A stretch of DNA of 37,679 nucleotides from Comamonadaceae bacterium CG2_30_57_122 (GTDB taxonomy: Bacteria > Pseudomonadota > Gammaproteobacteria > Burkholderiales > Burkholderiaceae_C). The notes beneath the pieces are model-generated. The model was not told the DNA's origin. It was given only the letters and a program-made list of their open reading frames with translations, and ran no database searches. The first letter of the stretch is position 1; each line of letters opens with the position of its first letter. The translations under genes were made by a program, and so were the position numbers. Shown here piece by piece: positions 17,714-28,670 of the stretch. The stretch is taken from contig MNXW01000211.1 in assembly GCA_001871515.1 (NCBI GenBank), positions 1-37,679 of the forward strand, given 5' to 3'.

Positions 17714-19837
17714 TCAATATAATAGTATTTGTGCCTGCAACAGCAGCAGGCTGTGGCTGACCACGGTCATGATTCCGGCCACGGCATCTTGCTGCGGGCT
17801 GTCGCCGTGTGGCTGGCTGGTGTCGAGCAGGGCTTGCCACTGGCCGCGTGGCAGCACAAAGGCTTGCGCCGATGCGCCCGCGTTGACCAGCAACAGCAGA
17901 GGCAGGGTGCTGCGTCCGGGGCGGCCCACCAGGCAGGCCAGGCTGCGGGTCAGGGGCTGATGCCAGTCCTCGGCCTGGAGCACGCTGCCATCGGCGTTCC
18001 ACCACGACAGATCGAAAGTGCCAGTGCTGTCGGGCAGGCCGCTGTACCACTGGTTATGAAACGGCAGCAGCTGGTGGCGCAGTGCGATCACGTGCTGGGT
18101 AAAGGCCAGCAGGTCGGCATCTGCCGCGCTCCAGTCGATCCAGGTGCTGGGGTTGTCCTGGCAGTAGGGGTTGTTGTTGCCGCCCTGACTGTGGCCGAAC
18201 TCGTCTCCCGCGCTAAGCATGGGCGTGCCCTGGGCCAGCAGCATGGTGGCGAGCAGGGCGCGTTGCAATTTGCCGCGCAAGGCCAGCACGGCGGGGTCGG
18301 TGCTGGGGCCTTCCACGCCGCAGTTGAAGCTCAGGTTGTCGCCTGTGCCGTCGCGGTTGTCTTCCCCGTTGGCCAGGTTGTGGCGCTGGTTGAAGCTGAC
18401 CAGGTCGGCCAGGGTAAAACCATCGTGGGAGACCACGTAGTTTAAGGATTTGGCCGGGGCGCGCTGGCTGGCCTGGTACAGGTCAGACGAGCCGCACAGG
18501 CGCATGGCAAAGTCGCCCCGGCCGCAATGGGCTACTTCTGTGTCGGGGGAAGCGGCGCTTTGTACCCAGAAGCAACGCATGCCGTCGCGAAAGCGGTCGT
18601 TCCATTCCATCCAGCCACGCGGAAAGCCGCCCACCTGGTAACCGCCAGGGCCCAGGTCCCAGGGTTCGGCAATCAGCTTGACGCGGCACAGCACCGGGTC
18701 TTGCGCCACAGCGGCAAAAAAAGCTGCTTTGGCGCTGAAGCCGAATTCGGTTCGGCCCAGCACGCTGGCCAGGTCAAAGCGAAAGCCATCCACGTGCATG
18801 TCTTGCACCCAGTAGCGCAGGCTGTCCATTACCAGTTGCAGCACCTTGGGGTGTTTGACGTTAACGGTGTTGCCGCAGCCACTGTGGTTTTCATAGCGCG
18901 ACGGATCGCCTGTGGCGAGCAGGTAGTAACTGGCGTTGTCCAGGCCACGAAAACTTAAGGTGGGGCCGGTGTCGTCACGCTCGGCGGTGTGGTTGTAGAC
19001 CACGTCCAGAATCACTTCAATGCCGCTGGCGTGCAGGGCGCGCACCATGTGGCGGAATTGGTCGCGCGCCGCCTGGCCTTGCGCGCTGCCGGTCAGGCGC
19101 GGGTCAAGGCAAAAAAAGCCCAGCGTGTTGTAGCCCCAGTAGTTGGACAGACCCAGGTTCACCAGGCGCTCTTCGCTCAGGGCGTAGTGCACCGGCAGCA
19201 GGTTTAAAGCGGTGATACCCAGTTGTTTGAAGTATTTCAGGACCACCGGGTGCGCCAGTGCGCCAAAGCTGCCACGCAACTGCGGTGGCAGCTGCGGGTG
19301 CTGCTGGCTGAAGCCTTTGACATGGCATTCGTAAAGCACGCTTTGCGCCAGCGGGGTGCCGGGCGGGTGGTCGTCGCCCCAGTCAAAATGATCGTCGATG
19401 ACGCGCGCCTTGAGCGCCAGGCGGGCGTTGTCATGTGTTGCCACGTGGTGAGGGTGCTGGGGGTCTGGCGTGAAGTGCTCGTCGCTCCAGATGAAGCTGC
19501 CCACGATGTCGCGGGCATAGGGGTCCAGCAGCAGTTTGCTGGCATCAAAGCGCTGCCCTTTGTCGGGCCGCCAGGGGCCGTGGGCGCGCAGGCCGTAAAT
19601 CAGACCGGGTTGGGCCAGGCCGCTGGCCTTGGGCAGGTAGCCGTGCCAGACATCAACCGTGCGGCAAGGCAGGGGCAGGCGGGCTATCTCGGTGCTGCCG
19701 TCGGCATCAAACAGGCACAGCTCCATGGCTTGGGCATGGCTGGAGAAGACCGCAAAGTTGATGCCCTGGCCATCAAAATGCGCCCCCATCGGCCAGGGTT
19801 GGCCGGGTTGCAGGGTGAGGGGGGTCAGGCGCTCCAT
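17714..19837 (-). CDS. glgX: Glycogen debranching enzyme (isoamylase type)
   Basis: [102 protein letters not shown]. Start set at MERLTPL (19837), overlapping the glgB end. Confidence 0.95.
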   Translation of the reverse strand: MERLTPLTLQPGQPWPMGAHFDGQGINFAVFSSHAQAMELCLFDADGSTEIARLPLPCRTVDVWHGYLPKASGLAQPGLIYGLRAHGPWRPDKGQRFDASKLLLDPYARDIVGSFIWSDEHFTPDPQHPHHVATHDNARLALKARVIDDHFDWGDDHPPGTPLAQSVLYECHVKGFSQQHPQLPPQLRGSFGALAHPVVLKYFKQLGITALNLLPVHYALSEERLVNLGLSNYWGYNTLGFFCLDPRLTGSAQGQAARDQFRHMVRALHASGIEVILDVVYNHTAERDDTGPTLSFRGLDNASYYLLATGDPSRYENHSGCGNTVNVKHPKVLQLVMDSLRYWVQDMHVDGFRFDLASVLGRTEFGFSAKAAFFAAVAQDPVLCRVKLIAEPWDLGPGGYQVGGFPRGWMEWNDRFRDGMRCFWVQSAASPDTEVAHCGRGDFAMRLCGSSDLYQASQRAPAKSLNYVVSHDGFTLADLVSFNQRHNLANGEDNRDGTGDNLSFNCGVEGPSTDPAVLALRGKLQRALLATMLLAQGTPMLSAGDEFGHSQGGNNNPYCQDNPSTWIDWSAADADLLAFTQHVIALRHQLLPFHNQWYSGLPDSTGTFDLSWWNADGSVLQAEDWHQPLTRSLACLVGRPGRSTLPLLLLVNAGASAQAFVLPRGQWQALLDTSQPHGDSPQQDAVAGIMTVVSHSLLLLQAQILLY

Positions 19838-21735
19838 GTAAAAAACACCGTGGCCAGGGGCGGTAGCGTGATCAAAATGGAATAGGGCTGGCCGTGCCAG
19901 GGTATCGGCTCGGCTTGGGCCATGCCAAACGGCGTGCCGACATTGCTGCCGCCGTAGTAAGTGGAGTCGGTGTTGAGCACCTCGCGGTAGCCACCGGGCT
20001 GCGGCACACCAAGCCGGTAGCCAGCTTGCACTTGGGGCGTGAAGTGGCACACCACCAGGGTGAAGGTGCGGGCATCCAGGCCATGGCGCACAAAGCCCAG
20101 CACCGAATGCGCGGCATCGCTGTGGTCGATCCACTCAAAGCCTTGGGGCACAAAGTCTTGCTGGTACAGCGCGGGTGTGGCGCGGTACAGCGTATTCAAG
20201 TCGCGCACCAGGCGCTGCACGCCGGCGTGCGCGGGTTCGTTCAGCAGATGCCAGTCCAGGCTTTGGTCATGGTTCCACTCACGTTCCTGGGCAAATTCGC
20301 AGCCCATGAACAGCAGTTTTTTGCCGGGATGCCCCCACATGTAGCCCAGGTAGGCGCGCACATTGGCCAGCTGTTGCCAGCGGTCACCGGGCATTTTTGT
20401 CAGGAGTGAGCCCTTGCCGTGCACCACCTCGTCGTGCGAGATCGGCAGCACAAAATTTTCGTTGAAGGCGTAGACCAGGCTGAAGCTCATCTCGCCCTGA
20501 TGGTGCTGGCGGTAAATCGGGTCACGCGCCATGTAGCTCAGGGTGTCGTGCATCCAGCCCATGTTCCATTTGTAATGAAAACCCAGGCCGCCGGCATAGG
20601 TTGGGCGTGACACCGCCGGGTAGGCGGTGGATTCTTCGGCCAGCGTGATCGCCTGCGGGCATTGCACGCCCACCACCTCGTTCATGCGTTTCAGAAAATC
20701 AATGGCCTCCAGGTTTTCACGGCCACCCCACACATTGGGAATCCATTCACCCGGGTTGCGGCTGTAATCGCGGTACAGCATGGAGGCCACCGCATCGACA
20801 CGCAGGCCGTCCACGCCAAAACGCTCCAGCCAGTACAGCGCGTTGCCGACCAGAAAGTTGCGCACCTCGGTGCGGCCCAGGTTGTAGATCAGGGTGTTCC
20901 AGTCCTGGTGAAAGCCCTCGCGCGGGTCGGCGTATTCGTACAGATGCGTGCCGTCAAAGTTGGCCAGGCCATGGGCATCGGTGGGAAAGTGCGCCGGTAC
21001 CCAGTCCAGAATCAGCCCAAGCCCGGCGGCGTGGCAGCGTTGCACCAGGCGACTAAAACCGTCGGCAGCACCAAAGCGGGACGTGGGGGCGTAGAGCCCA
21101 ATGGGCTGATACCCCCATGAACCATCGAAAGGATGCTCACTGATTGGAAGCAGTTCAAGGTGCGTGAAACCCATATCCTGAGCGTAAGGGATCAGCGTGT
21201 CGGCCAACTCGTCCCAGTTCAGCCAGCGGTTGCCGTCTTCGGTTACGCGCCGCCAGGAACCCAGGTGCACTTCGTAAATGCTCACCGGCGCATCCAGCGC
21301 ATTGGCGGCCTGGCGCTGTGCCCCGGGGTTGACTATGGCGGGCAGAAGGCTGACTACGCTGGCGGTGGCCGGGCGCAGCTCGGCTTGCAGGGCGTAGGGG
21401 TCGGCACGTGCGGGCAAGACCTCACCACTGCGGCTGCAGACTTCATATTTGTACAGCGCGCCTGGCTGCACGCCCGGTACAAACCGCTCCCACACACCAC
21501 AGGCAGGGTGCAGCTGCATTGGGTGGCTGTGGCCGTTCCAGGCATTGAAATCACCCACCACACTGACGCGGCTGGCGTTGGGTGCCCACACTGCAAAACG
21601 CGTGCCGCTGACCCCTTGCAGCGAACCAGGGTGCGCGCCCAGCACTTCAAACGGGCGCAGATGCGTGCCCTCGGCCAGCAGCCAGGCATCGAACTCGCCC
21701 AGCAGTTCAAGGGGGGCTTTGGTGGCGCTGGTCAT
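19825..21735 (-). CDS. glgB: 1,4-alpha-glucan branching enzyme
   Basis: [78 protein letters not shown]. Confidence 0.97.
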   Translation of the reverse strand: MTSATKAPLELLGEFDAWLLAEGTHLRPFEVLGAHPGSLQGVSGTRFAVWAPNASRVSVVGDFNAWNGHSHPMQLHPACGVWERFVPGVQPGALYKYEVCSRSGEVLPARADPYALQAELRPATASVVSLLPAIVNPGAQRQAANALDAPVSIYEVHLGSWRRVTEDGNRWLNWDELADTLIPYAQDMGFTHLELLPISEHPFDGSWGYQPIGLYAPTSRFGAADGFSRLVQRCHAAGLGLILDWVPAHFPTDAHGLANFDGTHLYEYADPREGFHQDWNTLIYNLGRTEVRNFLVGNALYWLERFGVDGLRVDAVASMLYRDYSRNPGEWIPNVWGGRENLEAIDFLKRMNEVVGVQCPQAITLAEESTAYPAVSRPTYAGGLGFHYKWNMGWMHDTLSYMARDPIYRQHHQGEMSFSLVYAFNENFVLPISHDEVVHGKGSLLTKMPGDRWQQLANVRAYLGYMWGHPGKKLLFMGCEFAQEREWNHDQSLDWHLLNEPAHAGVQRLVRDLNTLYRATPALYQQDFVPQGFEWIDHSDAAHSVLGFVRHGLDARTFTLVVCHFTPQVQAGYRLGVPQPGGYREVLNTDSTYYGGSNVGTPFGMAQAEPIPWHGQPYSILITLPPLATVFFTWSA

Positions 21736-24164
21736 GTGCGATCCGGACTCATATGCCAGATGTCGCGGGCGTAGGCGGCAATGGTGCGGTCAGAGGAAAA
21801 CGCGCCCATGCCCGCCACGTTGCTGATGGCGCGTTGGCACCACAGCGCGGGCTGGCGGTACAGCGCGTCGACCTGCGCCTGGGTGTCCACATAAGACGCA
21901 TAGTCGGCCAGCAGCATGTAGTAGTCGCCCCCCCAGATCAGCGGGTCAATCAGGTCGCGGTAGCGGTTGGGCTCGTCGGGTGAGAACTGGCCGGTGGCAA
22001 TGGCATCGAGCACGGCTTTCAGGACGGGGTTGGCCTCATAGTGCTGCAAGGGGTGGTAGCCGGCCACTTTGAGTGCGCGCACCTCGGGCGTTTTCAGGCC
22101 AAAGATGAAGATGTTGTCGTCACCGACGTGTTGCCGGATCTCGATGTTGGCACCGTCGTCGGTGCCGATGGTGAGCGCACCGTTGAGCGCCAGCTTCATG
22201 TTGCCAGTGCCCGAGGCCTCGGTGCCGGCGGTGGAAATCTGCTCGGACAAATCTGCCCCGGGCATGATCACCTCGGCTACCGATACGCCGTAGTTGGGGA
22301 TGAACACCAGCTTGAGTTTGTCGCCCACGCGCGGGTCGTTGTTGATGGTCAGCCCCACATCATGAATCAGCCGGATGATGGACTTGGCGGCCTGGTAGCT
22401 GGAGGCAGCCTTGCCGGCAAAGATCACGGTGCGTGGCACCCAGGGAGCCTCTGGCTGGGCCAGGATGGCCTGGTAACGTGTGACCACGTGCAGCACGTTG
22501 AGCAGCTGGCGCTTGTATTCGTGGATGCGCTTGACCTGCACGTCAAACAGGCTGTCGGGGGTAACCACGATGCCAGTGGTGTGTTCGATCAGGGTTGCCA
22601 GGCGCACTTTGTTGGCGCGTTTGACGGCCATGAAGGATTGGGCAAAAGCGGGGTCGGCTTTTACGGCATCGAGCTGGCGCAATTGGTTCAGGTCGAGCCG
22701 CCAGCTGCGGCCCAGGGTGTTGTCGAGCAGGGCCGACAAGCCGGGGTTGGCCTGCGCCAGCCAGCGCCGGGGCGTGACCCCGTTGGTCATGTTGGTGAAG
22801 CGCTCGGGCCAGAGGGCGGCAAAGTCGGCAAAGATGGTGTGCACCAGCAGCTCCGAGTGCAGCGCCGACACGCCGTTGACCTTGTGGCTGCCCACCACCG
22901 ACAAATGCGCCATACGCACCCGGCGTTCGCCGGTTTCGTCAATCAGCGACAAGCGCTTTAAAAACTCATGGTCGCCGGGTTTGAAGCGAGCCGCATGATC
23001 CAGAAACTCTTTATTGATGCGGAAGATGATTTCCAGATGCCTGGGTAGCACATGTTGCATCAGGCTCACCGGCCAGGTTTCCAGCGCCTCAGGCATCAGG
23101 GTGTGGTTGGTGTACGAGAACGTCTGGCTGCACAGCGCCCAGGCGGTATCCCAGTCAAAACCGTGTTCGTCGCACAAGATGCGCATCAGCTCGGCCACGC
23201 CAATGGCCGGGTGGGTGTCGTTGAGGTGGATGGCCACGTGTTCGGCCAGGTTGTCCAGCGACGGGTGCTCGCTCAGGTGGCGCTGAACCAAGTCTTGCAT
23301 TGAGGCGGCGACAAAGAAGTATTCCTGCTTCAGGCGCAGTTCGCGTCCGGCCGGTGTGCTGTCGTTGGGGTAGAGCACCCAGGAGATGTTTTCGTATTCG
23401 TTTTTGGCGCTGGCGGCGCGTGCGTAGTCGCCATTGTTGAAGGCGCCCAGGTCAATGTGGTCTGGAGCGGTGGCTTTCCACAGGCGCAGGGTATTGACCT
23501 TTTGCGTGCCGTGGCCGGGCACCACCATGTCATAAGCTTTGGCGGTGACTTCACCGGCGTGCAGCCAGGTTGCTTTCTCGTTTTCATGCGTGACCGAGCC
23601 GCCAAAACGCACCGGGTAGTGGACATCAGCGCGCGGGAATTCCCACGGCGTGCCGTCCTTGAGCCACGAGTCGGGGTACTCCACCTGGCAGCCGTTTTGA
23701 ATCTCCTGCGCAAACATGCCGTATTCGTAGCGGATGCCGTAGCCCCATGAGGGCAGGCCGAGTGTGGCCATGGAGTCCAGAAAACACGCCGCCAGCCGAC
23801 CCAGGCCGCCATTGCCCAGCGCGGCATCTGGCTCGAGGTTGACAATGTCTTCGAGCTGTTGGGCGTGCTCGGCCAGGCCCTTGGCGGCCCCTTGCGTCAG
23901 GTCCAGCGCGGCCAGGGCGTTGGACAGGGTGCGCCCCATCAGGAACTCCATTGACAAATAGACCACGCGGCGCGCTTTCTGGCTGCGTTCTTGCGCCTGG
24001 GTGTCGACCCAGCGTTTGGAGAGTTGGGCACGTGCCACCTGTGCCGTGGCCTGCATCAGTTCACTGGGCGAGGCGTGCAGGGGGTCCACCCCCACGGTAT
24101 GCAGCAGGTGGGCGTTGATTTGCTCGGTAGAGGTATAGGCCAGGGGTGAAGCTGAAACGTTCAA
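21732..24164 (-). CDS. glgP: Glycogen/maltodextrin phosphorylase
   Basis: [77 protein letters not shown] (PLP site). Confidence 0.97.
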   Translation of the reverse strand: MNVSASPLAYTSTEQINAHLLHTVGVDPLHASPSELMQATAQVARAQLSKRWVDTQAQERSQKARRVVYLSMEFLMGRTLSNALAALDLTQGAAKGLAEHAQQLEDIVNLEPDAALGNGGLGRLAACFLDSMATLGLPSWGYGIRYEYGMFAQEIQNGCQVEYPDSWLKDGTPWEFPRADVHYPVRFGGSVTHENEKATWLHAGEVTAKAYDMVVPGHGTQKVNTLRLWKATAPDHIDLGAFNNGDYARAASAKNEYENISWVLYPNDSTPAGRELRLKQEYFFVAASMQDLVQRHLSEHPSLDNLAEHVAIHLNDTHPAIGVAELMRILCDEHGFDWDTAWALCSQTFSYTNHTLMPEALETWPVSLMQHVLPRHLEIIFRINKEFLDHAARFKPGDHEFLKRLSLIDETGERRVRMAHLSVVGSHKVNGVSALHSELLVHTIFADFAALWPERFTNMTNGVTPRRWLAQANPGLSALLDNTLGRSWRLDLNQLRQLDAVKADPAFAQSFMAVKRANKVRLATLIEHTTGIVVTPDSLFDVQVKRIHEYKRQLLNVLHVVTRYQAILAQPEAPWVPRTVIFAGKAASSYQAAKSIIRLIHDVGLTINNDPRVGDKLKLVFIPNYGVSVAEVIMPGADLSEQISTAGTEASGTGNMKLALNGALTIGTDDGANIEIRQHVGDDNIFIFGLKTPEVRALKVAGYHPLQHYEANPVLKAVLDAIATGQFSPDEPNRYRDLIDPLIWGGDYYMLLADYASYVDTQAQVDALYRQPALWCQRAISNVAGMGAFSSDRTIAAYARDIWHMSPDRT

Positions 24165-24195
24165 TTGAATTCCTTGCGGCAGATGAGAGTATCAA

Positions 24196-24220
24196 AGTAC
24201 AAAACTGTACTCACTATAAT
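24196..24220 (+). promoter_or_regulatory. Putative ahcY promoter: -10 TATAAT (24215-24220) preceded by palindrome AGTACA-AAAC-TGTACT
   Basis: Consensus -10 positioned so that transcription would begin just before the riboswitch aptamer at 24231. Confidence 0.5.
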
Positions 24221-24230
24221 CGCGCCCATT

Positions 24231-24336
24231 CCGAGGAGCGTTGCAGCTCACGCCAAGGCCCCAGGCCCGGCGCTGAGTGAGGCTCGGAACCCGCTGCGGC
24301 CGATCTGCTGTGGCGTTTCACAACGGCGCTCACCCA
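24231..24336 (+). ncRNA. S-adenosylhomocysteine (SAH) riboswitch
   Basis: CCGAGGAGCGTTGCAGC...GAGGCTCGG...AACGGCGCTCACC directly upstream of ahcY; these match the conserved SAH riboswitch core (GAGGAGCGYUGC, GGCUCGG, CGGCGCUC) as I remember it. Confidence 0.9.
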
Positions 24337-24414
24337 CGGTTTTTGTGAGGTGAGACTTCTTGTCAAGTTATCTCCAAAAGCCGTGCTTGTCACCTTAACC
24401 TTCTGGAGTGAACC

Positions 24415-25902
24415 ATGAGCGTCGTATCAAAAAAATCTGTCAAACCCTCGGCCAAAGCGGCTGCCAAACCCGCAGCTGCGGCTGACTACGTGATTGCCGA
24501 CATTGGTCTGGCTGACTGGGGCCGAAAAGAACTCAACATTGCCGAGACCGAAATGCCCGGCCTGATGGCGATTCGTGAAGAATTTGCCAAGAGCCAGCCG
24601 CTTAAAGGCGCACGCATCACCGGCAGCCTGCACATGACGATTCAGACCGCCGTGCTGATCGAAACCCTGACGGCCTTGGGCGCGCAAGTGCGCTGGGCAT
24701 CGTGCAATATTTACTCGACCCAAGACCACGCTGCCGCCGCCATTGCCGCCGGCGGCACACCGGTATTTGCGGTCAAGGGCGAGTCGCTGACCGACTACTG
24801 GGACTACACCCACCGCATTTTTGAGTTTGGTGGCAAAAAAGGCAGCGCCGCTGAAGGTCCGAACATGATTCTGGACGACGGTGGCGACGCCACGCTGCTG
24901 ATGCACCTGGGCACCAAAGCCGAGAAAACCCCCAAGCTGCTCGACAACCCAACCAGCGAAGAAGAAACCTGTTTGTATGCCGCCATCAAGGCCAAGCTCA
25001 AGTTAGACCCCACCTGGTATAGCCGCCGCCTGAAAAATATCATTGGCGTCACAGAAGAAACCACCACCGGCGTGCACCGCTTGAACGAGATGAGTGCCAA
25101 GGGCACGCTGGCCATTCGTGCCATCAATGTGAACGACTCTGTCACCAAGAGCAAGTTTGACAACCTGTACGGTTGCCGTGAGTCGCTGGTGGACGCCATC
25201 AAGCGCGCCACCGACGTGATGATCGCTGGCAAAGTGGCTGTGGTTGCTGGCTATGGCGACGTGGGCAAAGGCTCTGCCCAGGCATTGCGTGCGCTCAGTG
25301 CCCAAGTCTGGGTGACCGAGGTGGACCCGATCAACGCGCTGCAAGCGGCCATGGAAGGCTTCAAGGTCGTCACCATGGAATACGCCGCAGACAAGTGCGA
25401 TATTTTCGTCACCGCCACTGGCAACCTGAATGTGATCACCTACAAGCACATGGCGGCCATGAAAGATCAGGCCATCGTCTGCAACATTGGCCACTTTGAC
25501 AATGAAATCGATGTGGCGTCGCTGGACAAGTGCAAGTGGGAAGAGATCAAGCCGCAAGTCGACCACGTGATTTTTCCCGCCAAGGGCAAGACACCGGCCA
25601 AACGCATCATCCTGTTGGCCAAGGGCCGCTTGGTGAACCTGGGTTGCGGCACCGGCCACCCCAGCTTTGTCATGAGTTCCAGCTTTGCCAACCAGACCAT
25701 TGCGCAGATCGAGCTGTTCACCAAGCCCAAGGAATACAAGGTGGGTAAGGTGTATGTGTTGCCGAAACACCTGGACGAAAAAGTGGCGCGCCTGCACCTG
25801 ACCAAAGTGGGCGCGCAATTGTCCGAGCTGACCGACGCGCAAGCCGCCTACATTGGCGTGAGCAAGTCCGGCCCGTACAAAGCCGATTCATACAGGTATT
25901 GA
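24415..25902 (+). CDS. ahcY: Adenosylhomocysteinase
   Basis: [59 protein letters not shown]-terminal [10 protein letters not shown]. Confidence 0.98.
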   Translation: MSVVSKKSVKPSAKAAAKPAAAADYVIADIGLADWGRKELNIAETEMPGLMAIREEFAKSQPLKGARITGSLHMTIQTAVLIETLTALGAQVRWASCNIYSTQDHAAAAIAAGGTPVFAVKGESLTDYWDYTHRIFEFGGKKGSAAEGPNMILDDGGDATLLMHLGTKAEKTPKLLDNPTSEEETCLYAAIKAKLKLDPTWYSRRLKNIIGVTEETTTGVHRLNEMSAKGTLAIRAINVNDSVTKSKFDNLYGCRESLVDAIKRATDVMIAGKVAVVAGYGDVGKGSAQALRALSAQVWVTEVDPINALQAAMEGFKVVTMEYAADKCDIFVTATGNLNVITYKHMAAMKDQAIVCNIGHFDNEIDVASLDKCKWEEIKPQVDHVIFPAKGKTPAKRIILLAKGRLVNLGCGTGHPSFVMSSSFANQTIAQIELFTKPKEYKVGKVYVLPKHLDEKVARLHLTKVGAQLSELTDAQAAYIGVSKSGPYKADSYRY

Positions 25903-25913
25903 ACCACCCCCGA

Positions 25914-25980
25914 AGCACCTGCGGTGCTCCCCCTCAAGGGGACGACACCCGTCATCCGGCAAAGCCGGTTTGACGGTGTC
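25914..25980. repeat. Intergenic structured element with serial hairpins
   Basis: AGCACCTGCGGTGCT, CCCCTCAAGGGG and GACACCCGTCATCCGGCAAAGCCGGTTTGACGGTGTC between ahcY and tlyA. Confidence 0.65.
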
Positions 25981-26023
25981 CCTCAGTTGAAGACCGAGGC
26001 CGCGTTACACAATTTGGAGAAAT

Positions 26024-26842
26024 ATGCGCATTGACCAACTTCTGGTGCAGCGTGGCCTGGCCAGCACCCGCAGCCAAGCCCAGCGTTTGATTGCTGATGG
26101 CGTGCAATGGCAGCAAGGTGATGCTTGGCGGCGGGTGGCCAAAAATGGCGACGTCGTGCCGGAAGATGCAGTCATCGAATTGCTGGATGACGCACAAGCC
26201 CGCTACGTGTCGCGCGGCGGTCTGAAACTGGAAGCGGCCTTGAAAAAGGTGGGTTTGTCGGTGGCGGGCTGGCAGTGCCTGGACGTCGGTCAAAGCACCG
26301 GCGGCTTCACCGATTGCCTGCTGCAACACGGCGCGAAGTTTGTCGTGGGGGTGGACGTGGGCAGTGCCCAGCTGCACCCCAGCCTGCACGCTGACCCGCG
26401 TGTGCTGTGCGTGGAAGGTGTCAATGCGCGTACCTTGAGCGCTTCAGATTTAATAGCTGCTTACGCAGACAGTACGGGGGCTGAAGGCCAATTTGACCTA
26501 GAAGATTCAGAAGAGGGCGGTAGCGCTGACTTCGTGCCCGAGTTTGACCTGATCGTGGCCGACTTGTCCTTTATCTCGCAAACCCTGGTGCTGCCCGCGG
26601 TGTTGCCGTTGCTGAAACAGGGCGGGGTGCTGCTGACCCTGGTCAAGCCGCAGTTTGAACTGCAGCCGGGCCAGGTGGGCAAGGGCGGCATTGTCAAAGA
26701 CGCAGCTATGTACGTCATCGTGGAACAACGCCTGCGCGAGGCCTGCGCTGCGCTGGGCTTGAGCGTGACGCACTGGTTTGATTCGCCCATCACCGGTGGA
26801 GACGGCAACCGGGAATTTTTTATTGCGGCCACCAAGCCATAA
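26024..26842 (+). CDS. tlyA: TlyA-family rRNA (cytidine-2'-O)-methyltransferase (S4 + FtsJ-like)
   Basis: MRIDQLLVQRGLASTRSQAQRLIADGVQ; YVSRGGLKLEAALK; CLDVGQSTGGFTDCLLQHGA; FDLIVADLSFISQTLVLPAVLPLL; LVKPQFELQPGQVGKGGIVKD. Confidence 0.92.
   Translation: MRIDQLLVQRGLASTRSQAQRLIADGVQWQQGDAWRRVAKNGDVVPEDAVIELLDDAQARYVSRGGLKLEAALKKVGLSVAGWQCLDVGQSTGGFTDCLLQHGAKFVVGVDVGSAQLHPSLHADPRVLCVEGVNARTLSASDLIAAYADSTGAEGQFDLEDSEEGGSADFVPEFDLIVADLSFISQTLVLPAVLPLLKQGGVLLTLVKPQFELQPGQVGKGGIVKDAAMYVIVEQRLREACAALGLSVTHWFDSPITGGDGNREFFIAATKP
26447..26496 (+). repeat. Short dispersed repeat, copy B (in frame inside tlyA)
   Basis: AGATTTAATAGCTGCTTACGCAGACAGTACGGGGGCTGAAGGCCAATTT; same TAGCTGCT...GGGCTGaAGGCC architecture as copy A. 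Confidence 0.72.
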
Positions 26843-26844
26843 AT

Positions 26845-26868
26845 CACCCAGCCCTTGGGCAATGGGTG
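26845..26868 (+). other. Stem-loop between tlyA and metF
   Basis: CACCCA-GCCC-TT-GGGC-AA-TGGGTG, starting 2 bp after the tlyA stop; function unknown. Confidence 0.5.
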
Positions 26869-26896
26869 GAGTCAACACATGTAAAGGAAGGCCCTG

Positions 26897-27733
26897 ATGA
26901 GCCCAACCCGTTTCCCCATCAGCATTGAATTTTTTCCACCCAAGACGCCCGAGGGTGTAGAGAAGCTGCGCGTTGCGCGCCAGCAGTTGTACGCCCTGAA
27001 GCCCGAGTTTTGCTCGGTGACATTTGGGGCGGGTGGCTCCACGCAAGAGGGCACATTCAGCACCGTCAGCGCCATCCTGGCTGAGGGCGTGCCGGCCGCT
27101 TCGCATTTTTCTTGCATCGGCGCGACCCATGCGCGGGTACGCGAGCAACTGGCCACACTCAAGGCCATGGGCGTGAAAAGGCTGGTGGCGTTGCGCGGTG
27201 ATCTGCCCAGTGGCTACGGCACCGGGGGCGAGTTTCATTACGCCAGTGATTTGGTGGCCTTCATCCGCGCCGAAATGCCGGATGACTTTCACATTGAAGT
27301 GGCCGCCTATCCCGAGATGCACCCGCAAGCCAAGTCGCCCGAGAGCGATGTGAAGGCCTTTGCTGCCAAGGTGCAGGCCGGAGCCAATTCGGCCATTACC
27401 CAGTATTTCTACAACCCGGATGCTTACTTCAGGTTCATCGAAGAAGCCGATGCCCTGGGGGTGCGCGTGCCGGTGGTGCCAGGCATCATGCCGATTGCCA
27501 GTTCGTCACAGCTGATGCGCTTTTCAGATGCCTGCGGCGCGGAAATTCCGCGCTGGATTCGCCTGCGCCTGCAAAGCTTTGGCGACGACACCGCGTCCAT
27601 CAAAGCCTTTGGGCTTGACGTGGTGACTGACCTGTGTGAGCAGCTTCGCGCCGGTGGCGCACCGGGTCTGCACTTTTACAGCATGAACCAGAGCGCGGCC
27701 ACGCTGGAAATCTGCAAACGGCTCGGGGTTTGA
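26897..27733 (+). CDS. metF: 5,10-methylenetetrahydrofolate reductase
   Basis: ISIEFFPPKTPEGVEKL; SVTFGAGGSTQEGT; HFSCIGATHARVREQLATLKAMGVKRLVALRGDLPSG; ITQYFYNPDAYFRF; PGLHFYSMNQS. Confidence 0.97.
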   Translation: MSPTRFPISIEFFPPKTPEGVEKLRVARQQLYALKPEFCSVTFGAGGSTQEGTFSTVSAILAEGVPAASHFSCIGATHARVREQLATLKAMGVKRLVALRGDLPSGYGTGGEFHYASDLVAFIRAEMPDDFHIEVAAYPEMHPQAKSPESDVKAFAAKVQAGANSAITQYFYNPDAYFRFIEEADALGVRVPVVPGIMPIASSSQLMRFSDACGAEIPRWIRLRLQSFGDDTASIKAFGLDVVTDLCEQLRAGGAPGLHFYSMNQSAATLEICKRLGV

Positions 27734-27740
27734 GGCGCTG

Positions 27741-28670
27741 CTACCCGGTGCTGCCGCCAAGTTTCATGAGCCAGTCCACCGCACGTTGCGGTTGACGAAA
27801 ATCGTCCAGGGCGCGTGCCGGAATGTTGGGGTGCTGATCGTTCCACATGCGCGCCAGCGCCGTGCCCCCGCCCACCTCCAGCACGCAAGCCACCTGGCGT
27901 TCGGCGATCGCGTCCATGCAGGTCGACCATTGCACTGTGTGGGCCAATTGTTGGCTTAAACCCGCTCGCAGCTGGTTCGGTTGTCGGCACAGTGTGCCCG
28001 TGGCATTGAGGGCGACCGGGCACAGTGGGTTGCCAAAAGGCTCTGAACTCAGCGCCTGCCAAAAAGCGTCTATGGCGGGCAGCATCCAGGATGAATGCGA
28101 GGCCACCCGCACCTCCAGCCGGGTGCATTGGGCGCCACGTGCGGTGAGCTGTGGCAGGGCATGGTTCAGGGCCGCATCGGTTCCTGCAAAAACATGCTGG
28201 CTGGGGCTGATACGAATGGCGCATTCCAAACCGAGGTTCACACAGGTGGCTTGCACCATGGCTTCGCTCAGGCCAGTCACCGCCAGCAATCCGGTGTCCA
28301 ACTTGTCCACGGCTTGATCCATCAGATGTGCGCGCAGTGCGGCCAGGTCTATTGCCTGGGCGGTGGTCAACACACCGGCGCAACCGAACGCCGCCAACTC
28401 CCCCACGCTGTAGCCAGCCACCACGGCGGGTGCGCCCGGCAGGCGTTGTTGCAAGGCCGTCCAAGCCGCCAGGGCGGCTCCGGTGATGAGCACCTGGGCA
28501 AAGGCGTTGTGGCTGCGGGTGGCGGGGTCTTGCAATTGCTGCCGCCAGTCAGCGCCCAGATGCGCGGCCATCAAGGCCAGCGCGTGGCTGCAGGCGGGCT
28601 CGGCTTCCAGCCAGGGCAGCATGTCCGGGTGCTGACTGGCTTGCCCGGAAAACAACACGGCGTAGTTCAC
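27741..28670 (-). CDS. mdcH: Malonate decarboxylase epsilon subunit (acyltransferase)
   Basis: VLFSGQASQHPDMLPWL and VVAGYSVGELAAFGCAGVLT (malonyl-CoA:ACP transacylase-like GxSxGE); last gene of the mdc operon. Confidence 0.9.
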   Translation of the reverse strand: MNYAVLFSGQASQHPDMLPWLEAEPACSHALALMAAHLGADWRQQLQDPATRSHNAFAQVLITGAALAAWTALQQRLPGAPAVVAGYSVGELAAFGCAGVLTTAQAIDLAALRAHLMDQAVDKLDTGLLAVTGLSEAMVQATCVNLGLECAIRISPSQHVFAGTDAALNHALPQLTARGAQCTRLEVRVASHSSWMLPAIDAFWQALSSEPFGNPLCPVALNATGTLCRQPNQLRAGLSQQLAHTVQWSTCMDAIAERQVACVLEVGGGTALARMWNDQHPNIPARALDDFRQPQRAVDWLMKLGGSTG

